A DNA stretch of 64,000 bases, taken from contig CM059971.1 of the NCBI GenBank assembly GCA_030490835.1, positions 26,343,817-26,407,816 of the forward strand, read 5' to 3'. Numbering within the stretch: the first letter of the stretch is position 1; each line of letters begins with the position of its first letter. The DNA comes from Annona cherimola (Eukaryota > Streptophyta > Magnoliopsida > Magnoliales > Annonaceae). Position numbers and translations under genes: made by a program. Below, piece after piece: positions 22,822-32,343 of this stretch. The notes under the pieces were generated by a model. It saw only the letters and a program-made list of their open reading frames with translations, was not told the DNA's origin and did not search any database.

Positions 22822-23085
22822 GATATAGAAGAACAACTTGATAAATTTAGAAATAAAAAACTAGATTTATTAAAAAAGGCAAAAATTTATGAACAAGATA
22901 AATTCATATCTAAAACAGCAGTAATAAAAACAGTTACAGAACAAGAAATAAGTTGTGTAAGTCCAAATGAACAACTTAGCATAGCATTAATATCAAAAGA
23001 AGATAAATAAAATATAAAGAAGAAAAAATACAAAGAAATTCATTTAGGATTGGTAATGATAGGAGTACAAGGATTACATAATGAC
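22822..23085 (+). pseudogene. Movement protein N-terminal fragment (block A)
   Basis: It matches the first part of the movement protein ORF at 36633-37454, starting a few codons in (D-I-E-E-Q-L-D-K-F) and ending H-N-D. A TAA at 23008-23010 replaces the GAA of block E. Conversely, the stop that block E has near its codon 33 is a Gln codon here. At 23085 the sequence jumps into the polyprotein, so the rest of the movement protein, all of the coat protein and the polyprotein head are deleted (about 2.4 kb relative to block E). Confidence 0.8.
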
Positions 23086-25159
23086 GGAAACAACTAGTGA
23101 AGAAGAAGAAATTGAAATAAACAAATTAGAAATAGTTCCACAAACAGAAACAAAGATTCAAAAATTAACAAGTTTACAACAAATCTATTGCACAATAACA
23201 TTTCAGAATAAAGAAGTACTAGAAACAATAGCTACAATAGACAGTGGAAGTACCACTAGTTTAATAACTATAAATCAACTAATTAAAAATATTGAATTAA
23301 CCCCAATAAATACATTAACCCAATTAGCTAATGGACAAACATTAAAATTTACAAATTCAATAATGAATAGTCAAATACAATTTCTTCAAAATAATAATAA
23401 ATTAACAGAAAAATATCAATTACCTAAAATATTAGTCCATAATTTACCTTACACTGAATTTATTTTAGGATTAAACTTTATGATTAGTCTTGAGGGACTT
23501 TTTTCTATAACTAAAAATTATATAACTATAAGTAAAAGAACTTCAGTAATCCCAACCATCAGAGAACATGTAGAGCGTGGTGGAACCATAACCCACCAAA
23601 ATCAAAACGAAAATAGAGACCAAAATTACCTAGAATTGACAGAATTCCAACTATTAGATGATCCAATTTGGGAAGAAGACGATAATTTACAAATTAGAAT
23701 AACCGAAATAGAACCAACATATCAGCTTAATAAAAACATTGCAAGGATAATACAATTAGCAGAACAAGCTCAAATTATAGGAGAAGATCCCCAGAAATAT
23801 TGTGATAAAAATAAAGAAACCCCTCATTTAGAAATAATAAACCCAGATTTAACAATAAGAACGAGAGAACTAGAATATAATGAAGAAGATAAGCAAGAAT
23901 TCATCAAACAAATAGACGAATTATTAAAACTAAAAATAATTAGACCTAGCCATAGCAAGCATAGAAGTGCTGCTTTCTTAGTAAGAAATCATAGTGAACA
24001 GAAAAGAAGAAAAGCTAGGATGGTCATAAATTACAAAAGATTAAATGATAATACTATAGAAGATGGATATAAAATACCAAATAAAGATAATTTAATAAAT
24101 TTAATACAATATAGAAAATATTTTAGCAAAATTGATTGTAAGAGTGCATATTGGCAGATTAGAATGGATCCGGAACAAATAGAATGGACAGCTTTTGTTA
24201 CACCAATAGGACATTATGAATGGTTAGTTATGCCCTTCGGTTTAATAAATGCACCTAGTATATTTCAAAGAAGAATGAATAAAATATTTAAAAATCTAAA
24301 TTATGTATTTGTATATATTGATGATATTCTAATAGCAAGTAAATCTCTTAAAGAACACTATAACCATGTAGAACATGTACTTAACTTAATAATAGAAAAT
24401 GGAATTATAATATCAAAAAAGAAATTATAAATTGCAAAAGGATACATAGAATTTTTAGGACAAAAAATAGGAAATGGGTATATAGAATTGCAACCACACA
24501 TTTCCCAGAAGATTTTAGAAATGCCTGACAAATTAGAAACTTTAGAATTATTACAAAAATTCTTAGGATTAGTTAATTACGCTAGAAATTTTATACCAAA
24601 TCTCCATAAAAGCACTAATTATTTATATAAGAAAACAGGAAAAAATGGTCAACGATATTTTAACCAAGAAGATGTAAAATTAGTCCAAAATATTAAAGAA
24701 CAAGTCAGAAAATTACCAAAACTAAAATTACCTTTAGAATCAGAGTACAAAATAATAGAAGTAGATGCAAGCGAGTTAGGATGGGGAGCAGTTTTAAAAG
24801 TAAGACCTTATAAAGAAAGTTATTCAACCCTAGAAGAAATAAGTAGATATGATTCGGGACAGTTCACCCAAAGCCAAGATAGTTTAACAAGCTTAGATTA
24901 TGAAATATTAGGAGTAATTAATGCCTTAGATAAATTCAGATTATATTTGACTAATGAATTTACATTAAGAACTGATTGTGAAGCTATAGTACAATTCTAT
25001 AAAAAGAAAAATGAAAGAAAAATATATAGTAAAAGATGGATTTCATTTATAAATACAATACAAGGAAAAGGTTTAAAAATAAACTTTGAACATATCAAGG
25101 GTAAAAATAATTTTGTTGCAGATTATTTATCTCGAACCATTATTAAATCAGAAACATGA
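23086..25159 (+). pseudogene. Viral polyprotein: protease-RT-RNase H (block A)
   Basis: One frame runs from the deletion junction to TGA at 25157-25159 with a single nonsense codon, TAA at 24428-24430, where block B has GAA. The domains come in order: acidic linker; aspartic protease with intact D-S-G-S-T-T near 23250; reverse transcriptase with MVINYKRLND, an F-S-K-I-D-C-K-S-A-Y-W-Q-I block, MPFGLINAP and the YIDD box at 24314-24325; then RNase H with an E-V-D-A-S-E-L-G-W-G-A-V block, Y-E-I-L-G, R-T-D-C-E-A and NFVADYLSR. RT and RNase H together made viral DNA from pregenomic RNA, and the protease processed the polyprotein. The N-terminal Cys-rich head is missing. This is the only block with a complete RT-to-RNase H run, although the stop splits it. 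Confidence 0.9.
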
Positions 25160-25332
25160 TATGGTTAACATACTATAGAAAATTATTATATATTTTAAGA
25201 CAACAAGAACATTGGTACCAAGTAAATTTAGAACTCGCAACAAAAGAACATGTTATAAAATATTATCAGGAACAACTTGATTGGATAGCTCCAGATATAG
25301 AGTTTCTAAAAAATCAATTACTCGTCTTTTAG
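25156..25332 (+). CDS. Small ORF downstream of polyprotein (58 aa)
   Basis: An ATG at 25156 overlaps the polyprotein TGA as ATGA and opens a 58-codon frame ending TAG at 25330-25332. The peptide begins MIWLTYYRKL and contains an aromatic/basic head and a helix-prone middle (K-Y-Y-Q-E-Q-L-D-W). No family is recognised. The ATGA junction matches those at 28342, 35820, 36280 and 38833, so it may be translated by termination-reinitiation. Soon after the stop, TTTCTTTGCAG (about 25355-25365) looks like a plant 3' splice site. The ORF could thus be an upstream part of a spliced message reaching the next ORF. It is absent from block E because of a deletion. Confidence 0.5.
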   Translation: MIWLTYYRKLLYILRQQEHWYQVNLELATKEHVIKYYQEQLDWIAPDIEFLKNQLLVF

Positions 25333-25450
25333 CATGATTCATTATACTAACAAATTTCTTTGCAGGTATATTATCCAAAAATATCAGCAATAATGGAAAC
25401 ATACAATGCTTTATAAGTTAAAGCTCTAGAAGTTAAGGTAGTAATTAATG

Positions 25451-26048
25451 AATAAAAATTAAAGTAGCAAGAGTTATTATCACCCATGAAAATCAGATAC
25501 AAGAAATAGAGAAAATATCATGGAGATTAGCATCTGTTTTAAAGTACATGATTTATAAAGTTAGAAATGGGTTCATCAATATAGAAGTTCAGAGCATTCC
25601 TCTAAGCTATACAAAGATTCATGTGCCAGAAAAACACTGTGTTCTTATTAGAGGAGTTAATGATGCTGTGCCAGTACAAGCTAGACCCATGGAAGATAGT
25701 TTTCAGATAGCAGAAATCTCAGAAGGAATGGCTACTAGAGAAAGAATTAAAATGTGGAGACAATTTGAGTATGCCAGTGCACATGAGGCCACTTATCAAA
25801 AGATATCCTATTTATTAGCAGAGGAACCACATCTGAAGGTATATTGTATTGATAACAGTTCAAATTATCAAGGTCATGGCTTTTCTAGTAATTATGGGAT
25901 AGACAATGGTCCAATAGAACATTTGCGCCACATTAAAGCCCATCAAAGAGCTATAGAAATTGGAGATTTTGAATGCAGTATGCCACCAGACAATCCTCCA
26001 TTTCCGAATTCAGATTCAGAAGAAAGTTTTGATAGTATCGAGGCATAG
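25451..26048 (+). CDS. ORF after RNase H, transactivator position, family not recognised
   Basis: The frame is open from about 25451; its first ATG is 25548 and it ends TAG at 26046-26048. The protein begins MIYKVRNGFINIEVQSIP, then has a mid region E-G-M-A-T-R-E-R-I-K-M-W-R-Q-F, an aromatic-rich block Y-C-I-D-N-S-S-N-Y-Q-G-H-G-F, and a Ser/Asp/Glu-rich end. It lies between the polyprotein and the promoter, where caulimoviruses keep their P6 inclusion-body transactivator, but I see no clear P6 motif, so function is inferred from position only. In block E the same stop codon reads CAG and the frame continues 12 codons to a TAG at 33214, so this copy may be slightly truncated. The upstream segment 25366-25450 is riddled with stops. 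Confidence 0.55.
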
Positions 26049-26179
26049 AATCTGGCAAATAGAATGGAAGCATAGTAGTTAGACTCTCCACCTGTTACAA
26101 ACAGGAGACATTCGGGAGCATCGATCATGGCAGGAGCATGGTACCCGACAGCGAATTGATGCATTAGTTACCGAAAGGT

Positions 26180-26480
26180 GATAGTTATCTTTACTTTATG
26201 TCAGGAGTCAGTTTTACAGTAGTGGCAGCTTGCTTTTCTAGCCACATGCTTTGTAACTTTTACTTTACATCATGTAAATAGATAGCGCATATCTCTCTTT
26301 ACCGTTAATTGTGCGCTCTACTTTCTACTGTGAAAGATGCGATTCTATAACTAACAGTAAAAGTAAGTGCGTGGGTAACAGTGAAAGATAAGGGCGAATA
26401 TCTTTTATAATTTTTGGAGTCCGTTGAGCGCTAAGTTGGAATCCGATCTCTATATAAGAAGAAAATTGTAACACAAAGAC
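26180..26480 (+). promoter_or_regulatory. Viral pregenomic RNA promoter (block A)
   Basis: A TCTCTATATAAG box (TATA core 26450-26457) stands about 30 bases before ACACACACTACAC, a plausible start region. Upstream are repeats of GCGC-containing motifs (TAGCGCATATCTCTCTTTAC, TGTGCGCTCTACTTTCTAC, ACAGTGAAAGAT). The layout resembles the caulimovirid pregenomic promoters, whose transcripts run through the leader and primer site. An almost identical copy is at 33320-33620. Activity in the host is unknown. Confidence 0.7.
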
Positions 26481-27005
26481 ACACACTACACAACACAGAG
26501 AGAAGAAAGCAGAGACGGAAACCTTTCTAGCGCTACAACTTCTTGAAGTTCGTTTGTAAGTTTTTAAGTTTATGAAAAGTTTGAATGTTTGATTTCAGAA
26601 TTATGGAGTAGTAAGCTTAAGGGTGCCTTCGGGCCCTTAGTATACTTGTTCTTTCTTTTGTATGCATGATTCTTGTGAAATGAAAAATGTTTAGTTTGAA
26701 AACCATCTGTCATAATTTAATTAAACCTTCAAAGTAGATCTTAATCTCTTTATAGTTAATCCGTAATTCCCGCATTTGTATGGCATGTGTTGCCTAATTA
26801 GGGTTGGAGCTTTTGACTATAAAGAATGGATGCGAAAGAAGGGGAGATTAAATTAAGACAAATAACCAGTAAAACTAAAAGAAGTAATTCACAAAAAACA
26901 CAGCATATAATCAAAATAATAAATACTAAGCCCGAAACAGCCCATTAAATATAAGAATCTTCAAAAATTAAAAAAATTTTAGGGTCCAAACTCTGAAAAA
27001 GAAAA
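26481..27005 (+). other. Viral RNA leader with conserved hairpin (block A)
   Basis: The leader runs from the likely start region to the first coiled-coil ORF. A hairpin at 26616-26640 (CTTAAGGGTGCC / GGGCCCTTAG arms, short loop) is followed by short upstream ATGs. In the block E copy one stem base is C instead of T, changing a G-U pair to G-C, so pairing is kept. Caulimovirid leaders commonly contain small ORFs and structure involved in ribosome shunting; whether this one does is inference. Confidence 0.5.
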
Positions 27006-27218
27006 ATGTTTTCAATCGTTAAACAAATACTTAATATCTGTACAACTCTAGCCAATATAATAACAGAGAAAAATCAAGTAATCAAAAATAATGCAGAATT
27101 ATATAATAGACTATTAGAAAGAAAAGAAGATTTAGATGATGAGATACTAGAGCTTAAGAGAGAAATAGAATTATTTAAAGAACGATTAGAAAATAAGAAC
27201 AATTCCGCACAACACTAA
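27006..27218 (+). CDS. Viral small ORF, coiled coil (70 aa)
   Basis: A 70-residue protein starting MFSIVKQILNICTTL, then a charged helix with heptad-like spacing (Y-N-R-L-L-E-R-K-E-D-L-D-D-E-I-L). Near-identical in block E (34150-34362), which differs at a few residues, mostly conservative. It lies upstream of the tRNA primer site, inside the leader of the pregenomic RNA, which is unusual for a protein-coding ORF in this family. No known family is recognised. Coiled-coil multimerisation is the only property suggested by the sequence. Retention in both copies supports it as a real viral gene. Confidence 0.55.
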   Translation: MFSIVKQILNICTTLANIITEKNQVIKNNAELYNRLLERKEDLDDEILELKREIELFKERLENKNNSAQH

Positions 27219-27276
27219 ACCACCCAGTAACTTAGCATTACAAAGGTGAGCCCTTAGGAGAATCTTTTACTCAGTC

Positions 27277-27552
27277 ATGGATCACTACCAAGCTATAGAA
27301 ATATTAGCAGAAATAAGAGATTTAATGAGAAGAACTAAATGCCATGAAATAAAAGACTTAATCACTACTCAATTAGATAAAATAACTAAAAATATTAATA
27401 CTATAATTAATACTATTGATGAACTGAATAATATTGAAGAATTAGTTATTGAAAAAATTGTAGAAAAAGTAGAAGTAATAAGAAATGAATTGGAAACAAG
27501 CGTTGCAGAACTAGAAATAATTAGAAATCGTATAGATAACATTAAATTATAA
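27277..27552 (+). CDS. Viral small ORF, long coiled coil (91 aa)
   Basis: MDHYQAIEILAEIRDLMRR opens a nearly all-helical, Ile/Leu/Asn/Glu-rich protein with heptad repeats through to N-R-I-D-N-I-K-L. It ends 46 bases before the tRNA-Met primer site at 27599. Its counterpart in block E is split by a MITE at the codon after D-L. Small coiled-coil proteins of caulimovirids include virion-associated and aphid-transmission factors, but no diagnostic motif is seen, so the role is unassigned. Confidence 0.55.
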   Translation: MDHYQAIEILAEIRDLMRRTKCHEIKDLITTQLDKITKNINTIINTIDELNNIEELVIEKIVEKVEVIRNELETSVAELEIIRNRIDNIKL

Positions 27553-27598
27553 CTAGTGAATCAGTTTGAATGAAACAAAGACCAACCCTCCTCCGCAA

Positions 27599-27615
27599 TG
27601 GTATCAGAGCATGAG
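27599..27615 (+). promoter_or_regulatory. tRNA-Met primer-binding site (block A)
   Basis: TGGTATCAGAGCATGAG. The first 12 bases are the standard plant pararetrovirus and retrotransposon sequence complementary to the initiator tRNA-Met 3' end. In Caulimoviridae this marks minus-strand DNA synthesis and conventional position 1 of the circular genome. Context is CTCCGCAA before it and TCTCGATAAAAG after it, as in block E. Confidence 0.9.
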
Positions 27616-27916
27616 TCTCGATAAAAGAATTACCTTAAAATACAAAAAACTTTCAAATATTGTAATAGAAATAAAAATAAGGAAAAACAGTTAAAATAAT
27701 AAATAAATATATAAAAACAAATGTATTTAAAAACGAATATTAGGATAAAAAATAAATTAAAAATTTAAGGTATGAACAAAAACAGAAATTAATATTAAAC
27801 AAACTTCCAGACCTTAAGGATTTGAAGACATAAGTTGGATAGATAAATATTATGAATAATAATTCTGACAAAAACTATCAAACAGAAATAATCAATAATA
27901 TATATATATACTTAAC

Positions 27917-28096
27917 ATGGAAGAAAGAAATAATACTATAAATTTTAGAAATTCAATTAGAGAAGTTATTAGACAAATGGAAAATGAAAGACCATTTATT
28001 ACAAATAGAAGAATTAATTTCCAGTTAAAACTAAATTTATACAAATTAATGGAAGTATGGTTATCAACAATAATAGAATCTAGATATAATAGTTAA
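27917..28096 (+). CDS. Viral small ORF (59 aa)
   Basis: ATG at 27917 (MEERNNTINFRNSIREV) opens a 59-codon frame ending TAA at 28094-28096, directly abutting the next ATG at 28097 (TAAATG). It is rich in basic and helix-forming residues. The block E copy (35397-35575) has a one-base deletion. No family is recognised. The abutting stop and start fit the reinitiation pattern of the rest of the genome. Confidence 0.5.
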   Translation: MEERNNTINFRNSIREVIRQMENERPFITNRRINFQLKLNLYKLMEVWLSTIIESRYNS

Positions 28097-28345
28097 ATGG
28101 TAACGAATAATGATTTTCAGTATCATATGCAAATAATAAATAGCATAAATAATTTAAATCTAGGAGACAGAATTAGTACTTATGCATTTAGAAATTTAAT
28201 AAGACGACGTTTAAGGATACTAGAAGATACAATAAGAACTTCAAATGACATTTATGAAATCACAGATGCTAGAATTAAAAAGATATTATTTGAAAACATA
28301 GAAACATGGTTATGTTTAATAATTGAAATAAGATTTACACCATGA
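28097..28345 (+). CDS. Viral small ORF (82 aa)
   Basis: It starts MVTNNDFQYHMQIINSINNL and contains a basic stretch (F-R-N-L-I-R-R-R-L-R-I-L) that could bind nucleic acid. It ends with TGA overlapping the next ATG (ATGA at 28342-28345). Intact here, frameshifted in block E by a one-base deletion. No known family recognised. Confidence 0.5.
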   Translation: MVTNNDFQYHMQIINSINNLNLGDRISTYAFRNLIRRRLRILEDTIRTSNDIYEITDARIKKILFENIETWLCLIIEIRFTP

Positions 28346-28458
28346 GAAGAATCGAATATTTAGATTTAGCAATAAAACAAAAAACAAGTAAAATAATTAT
28401 GACAGAAGACTTTGAATTAAAATGTAATCTTTCTTTAAAACATATAAGTCATAGCCTA
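28342..28458 (+). pseudogene. Start of virion-associated-like coiled-coil ORF, cut by inversion
   Basis: The first 39 or so codons match the ORF at 35820-36283 (MRRIEYLDLAIKQKTSKI). The match ends at an inversion junction near 28458, where minus-strand polyprotein sequence begins. The two sides share only two or three bases. Confidence 0.7.
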
Positions 28459-30331
28459 TACCTTTTGCAATTTCTAATTTCTTTTTTGATATTATAATTC
28501 CATTTTCTATTATTAAGTTAAGTACATGTTCTACATGGTTATAGTGTTCTTTAAGAGATTTACTTGCTATTAGAATATCATCAATATATACAAATACATA
28601 ATTTAGATTTTTAAATATTTTATCCATTCTTCTTTGAAATATACTAGGTGCATTTATTAAACCGAAGGGCATAAGTAACCATTCATAATGTCCTATTGGT
28701 GTAACAAAAGCTGTCCATTCTATTTGTTCCGGATCCATTCTAATTTGCCAATATGCACTCTTACAATCAATTTTGCTAAAATATTTTCTATATTGTATTA
28801 AATTTATTAAATTATCTTTATTTGGTATTTTATATCCATCTTCTATAGTATTATCATTTAATCTTTTGTAATTTATGACCATCCTAGCTTTTCTTCTTTT
28901 CTGTTCACTATGATTTCTTACTAAGAAAGCAGCACTTCTATGCTTGCTATGGCTAGGTCTAATTATTTTTAGTTTTAATAATTCGTCTATTTTTTTGATG
29001 AATTCTTGTTTATCTTCTTCATTATATTCTAGTTCTCTCGTTCTTATTGTTAAATCTGGGTTTATTATTTCTAAATGAGCGGTTTCTTTATTTTTATCCC
29101 AATATTTCTGGGGATCTTCTCCTATAATTTGAGCTTGTTCTGCTAATTGTATTATCCTTGCAATGTTTTTATTAAGCTGATATGTTGGTTCTATTTTGGT
29201 TATTCTAATTTGTAAATTATCGTCTTCTTCCCAAATTGGATCATCTAATAGTTGGAATTCTGTCAATTCTAGGTAATTTTGGTCTCTATTTTGGTTTTGA
29301 TTTTGGTGGGTTATGGTTCCACCACGCTCCGCATGTTCTCTGATGGTTGGGATTACTGAAGTTCTTTTACTTATAGTTATATAATTTTTAGTTATAGAAA
29401 AAAGTCCCTCAAGACTAATCATAAAGTTTAATCCTAAAATAAATTCAGTATAAGGTAAATTATGGACTAATATTTTATGTAATTGATATTTTTCTTTTAA
29501 TTTATTATTATTTTGAAGAAATTGTATTTGGCTATTCATTATTGAATTTGTAAATTTTAATGTTTGTCCATTAGCTAATTGGGTTAATGTATTTATTGGG
29601 GTTAATTCAATATTTTTAGTAAGTTGATTTGTAGTTATTAAACTAGTGGTACTTCCACTGTCTATTGTAGCTATTGTTTCTAGTACTTCTTTATTCTGAA
29701 ATGTTATTGTGCAATAGATTTGTTGTAAACTTGTTAATTTTTGAATCTTTGTTTCTGTTTGTGGAACTATTTCTAATTTGTTTATTTCAATTTCTTCTTC
29801 TTCACTAGCTGTTTCTGAATTATTTTTATCTTCTTCTTTATGTAAAACTAGTGACTGGTTTCTTTCTGAATTTATTAATTTATCTGATTGTGATGACTCT
29901 GTTTCTGAATTTATTTCTTTTTCTTTGTTGTTTATTTTTAATTTTCTTTGTATTTTTCGTAATTTTTTGTTTATTATTTTTACTTTATATTCTTGTTTTA
30001 TTTTTTCGTAGATTTCTTTTCTATATCTTTCATAAAAAATATCCATTCTTTTTTCTAAAGAATTAATTTTAGTTTCTAATACTTCTAATTTTGTTATTAT
30101 GTCTTCTAATTTCATTTTACCAGTTGATGATGAAGGTTTTATATATTCTTTAACTACTGATGGATGATCTATCCCATAGTTTTTAATGCAATTACTACAT
30201 ATTTCTATTCTACATAAAAGGCATTGATATTTATTGTTAAATGATGAATAATATCCACATTCTAAACATTCATTTGTAAAACTACCTTTTTCTATTTCTA
30301 AAATATGACCTGTTTTATCTTTACAACTCAT
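28459..30331 (-). pseudogene. Viral polyprotein: Cys-rich head, protease, RT (block B, inverted)
   Basis: A minus-strand frame of more than 620 viral codons starts at the ATG ending at 30331. Residues 1-56 hold seven Cys and two His in a DC1/ZZ-like spacing (C22-x2-C25, C37-x2-C40, C45-x2-C48, H9, H56). Residues 70-135 are a basic coiled coil, followed by an acidic Ser/Glu linker. The aspartic protease D-S-G-S-T-T is near residue 224. The RT carries MVINYKRLND, MPFGLINAP and the YIDD box. The frame is open to the rearrangement junction at about 28459, where RNase H is lost and unrelated residues follow. This is the longest uninterrupted viral frame in the cluster. Its inverted neighbour C repeats part of the same gene. 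Confidence 0.9.
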
Positions 30332-30418
30332 ACTTTATCTATATCCCAGTTTTTTAGGGTTTTTATTAGTAAGCTTTCTTCATTGTCACTTTCATCTTCC
30401 GTTTTAGTTATACTATAG
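30332..30418 (-). pseudogene. Coat protein C-terminal fragment (block B)
   Basis: Minus-strand sequence upstream of the polyprotein ATG encodes the coat protein's acidic end (E-T-E-D-E-S-D-N-E-E) and overlaps the polyprotein start by ATGA, as in block E. It is cut at about 30418, where plus-strand polyprotein sequence begins with CTATAGATAG shared-base context. Confidence 0.75.
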
Positions 30419-31741
30419 ATAGAAAAGAAATCTACGAAAAAATAAAACAAGAATATAAAGTAAAAATAATAAACAAAAAATTACGAAAAATACAAAGAAA
30501 ATTAAAAATAAACAACAAAGAAAAAGAAATAAATTCAGAAACAGAGTCATCACAATCAGATAAATCAATAAATTCAGAAAGAAACCAGTCACTAGTTTTA
30601 CATAAAGAAGAAGATAAAAATAATTCAGAAACAGCTAGTGAAGAAGAAGAAATTGAAATAAACAAATTAGAAATAGTTCCACAAACAGAAACAAAGATTC
30701 AAAAATTACCAAGTTTACAACAAATCTATTGCACAATAACATTTCAGAATAAAGAAGTACTAGAAACAATAGCTACAATAGACATTGGAAGTACCACTAG
30801 TTTAATAACTACAAATCAACTAACTAAAAATATTGAATTAACCCCAATAAATACATTAACCCAATTAGCTAATGGACAAACATTAAAATTTACAAATTCA
30901 ATAATGAATAGCAAAATAAAATTTCTTCAAAATAATAATAAATTAACAGAAAAATATCAATATTTAAAAATCTAAATTATGTATTTGTATATATTGATGA
31001 TATTCTAATAGCAAGTAAATCTCTTAAAGAACACTATAACCATGTAGAACATGTAATTAACTTAATAATAGAAAATGGAATTATAATATCAAAAAAGAAA
31101 TTAGAAATTGCAAAAGGATACATAGAATTTTTAGGACAAAAAATAGAAAATGGGTATATAGAATTACAACCACACATTTCCCAGAAGATTTTAGAAATGC
31201 CTGACAAATTAGAAACTTTAGAATTATTACAAAAATTCTTAGGATTAGTTAATTACGCTAGAAATTTTATACCAAATCTCCATAAAAGCACTAATTATTT
31301 ATATAAGAAAACAGAAAAAAATGGTCAGCGATATTTTAACCAAAAATATGTAAAATTAGTCCAAAATATTAAAGAACAAGTCAGAAAATTACCAAAACTA
31401 AAATTACCTTTAGAATCGGAGTACAAAATAATAGAAGTAGATGCAAGCGAGTTAGGATGGGGAGCAGTTTTAAAAGTAAGACCTTATAAAGAAAGTTATT
31501 CAACCCTAGAAGAAATAAGTAGATATGATTCGGGACAGTTCACCCAAAGCCAAGATAGTTTAACAAGCTTAGATTATGAAATATTAGGAGTAATTAACGC
31601 CTTAGATAATTCAGATTATATTTGACTAATGAATTTACATTAAGAACTGATTGTGAAGCTATAGTACAATTCTATAAAAAGAAAAATGAAAGAAAAATAT
31701 ATAGTAAAAGATGGATGTCATTTATAAATACAATACAAGGA
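30419..31741 (+). pseudogene. Viral polyprotein with internal deletion (block C)
   Basis: 30419-30960 covers the basic coiled coil, the acidic linker and the start of the protease. The catalytic motif is D-I-G (ATT at 30784-30786) instead of D-S-G. At about 30961 it jumps to the RT end, just before YIDD, deleting about 1 kb; AATATC context is shared at the join. It then runs through RNase H to about 31741, where a frameshift near 31610 (K-F-R lost) and an inversion end it. The gene is non-functional. Confidence 0.85.
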
Positions 31742-31806
31742 AAAGTCCCTCAAGACTAATCATAAAGTTTAATCCTAAACTTTATGATTAGTCTTGAGGG
31801 ACTTTT
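31741..31806. repeat. Perfect 31-bp-arm hairpin at an inversion junction
   Basis: Arms 31741-31771 and 31776-31806 are exact reverse complements around the spacer ATCC. The sequence comes from the polyprotein protease region (seen also at about 23470-23510). The hairpin is therefore a snap-back copy created where plus-strand block C meets minus-strand block D, not a native viral structure. Confidence 0.95.
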
Positions 31807-32139
31807 TTCTATTAAACTTATTTCTTTTCTATATCTTTTATAAAAAATATCCATTCTTTTTTCTAAAGAATTAATTTTAGTTTCTAATACTTCTAATTTT
31901 GTTATTATGTCTTCTAATTTCATTTTACCAATTGATGATGAAGGTTTTATATATTCTTTAACTACTGATGGATGATCTATCCCATAGTTTTTAATGCAAT
32001 TACTACATATTTCTATTCTACAAAAAAGGCATTGATATTTATTGTTAAATGATGAATAATATCCACATTCTAAACATTCATTTGTAAAACTACCTTTTCC
32101 TATTTCTAAAATATGACCTGTTTTATCTTTACAACTCAT
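31807..32139 (-). pseudogene. Viral polyprotein N-terminal fragment (block D, inverted)
   Basis: Starts at the ATG ending at 32139 and carries the Cys-rich head (same seven Cys) and about 50 residues of coiled coil, then ends at the hairpin near 31806. The sequence is almost identical to the block B head, with E15 changed to G. Confidence 0.8.
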
Positions 32140-32343
32140 ACTTTATCTATATCCCAGTTTTTTAGGGTTTTTATTAGTAAGCTTTCTTCATTGTCACTTT
32201 CATCTTCTGTTTCAGTTATACTATAGATAGTTTCTTTATCATCACTAGATGCACTAATTATATCTTTTTTTATATGATCTATTACCATTGCTCTATTTTT
32301 ATTTTGATTTTTATAGTTTGTACATCTGTTTGCTAAATGGTCT
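32136..32343 (-). pseudogene. Coat protein C-terminal fragment (block D, inverted)
   Basis: Minus-strand translation gives the region just after the zinc knuckle (H-L-A-N-R-C, then N-R-A-M-V-I-D-H) through the acidic end, overlapping the polyprotein ATG. It is cut at about 32343, inside the CCHC motif, where plus-strand RNase H sequence begins. Confidence 0.75.

Noticed and set aside
27599..27615. LTR retrotransposon primer site
   Set aside because: No LTR precedes it and no integrase is present. The surrounding coat, movement and polyprotein genes indicate a pararetrovirus.
29778..30066. Plus-strand hydrophobic open frames that could look like membrane proteins (repeated at 30432 and 39098 on the other strand)
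   Set aside because: They are antisense to the Lys-rich coiled coil of the viral polyprotein, whose AAA codons read as TTT (Phe). They recur wherever that gene segment occurs.
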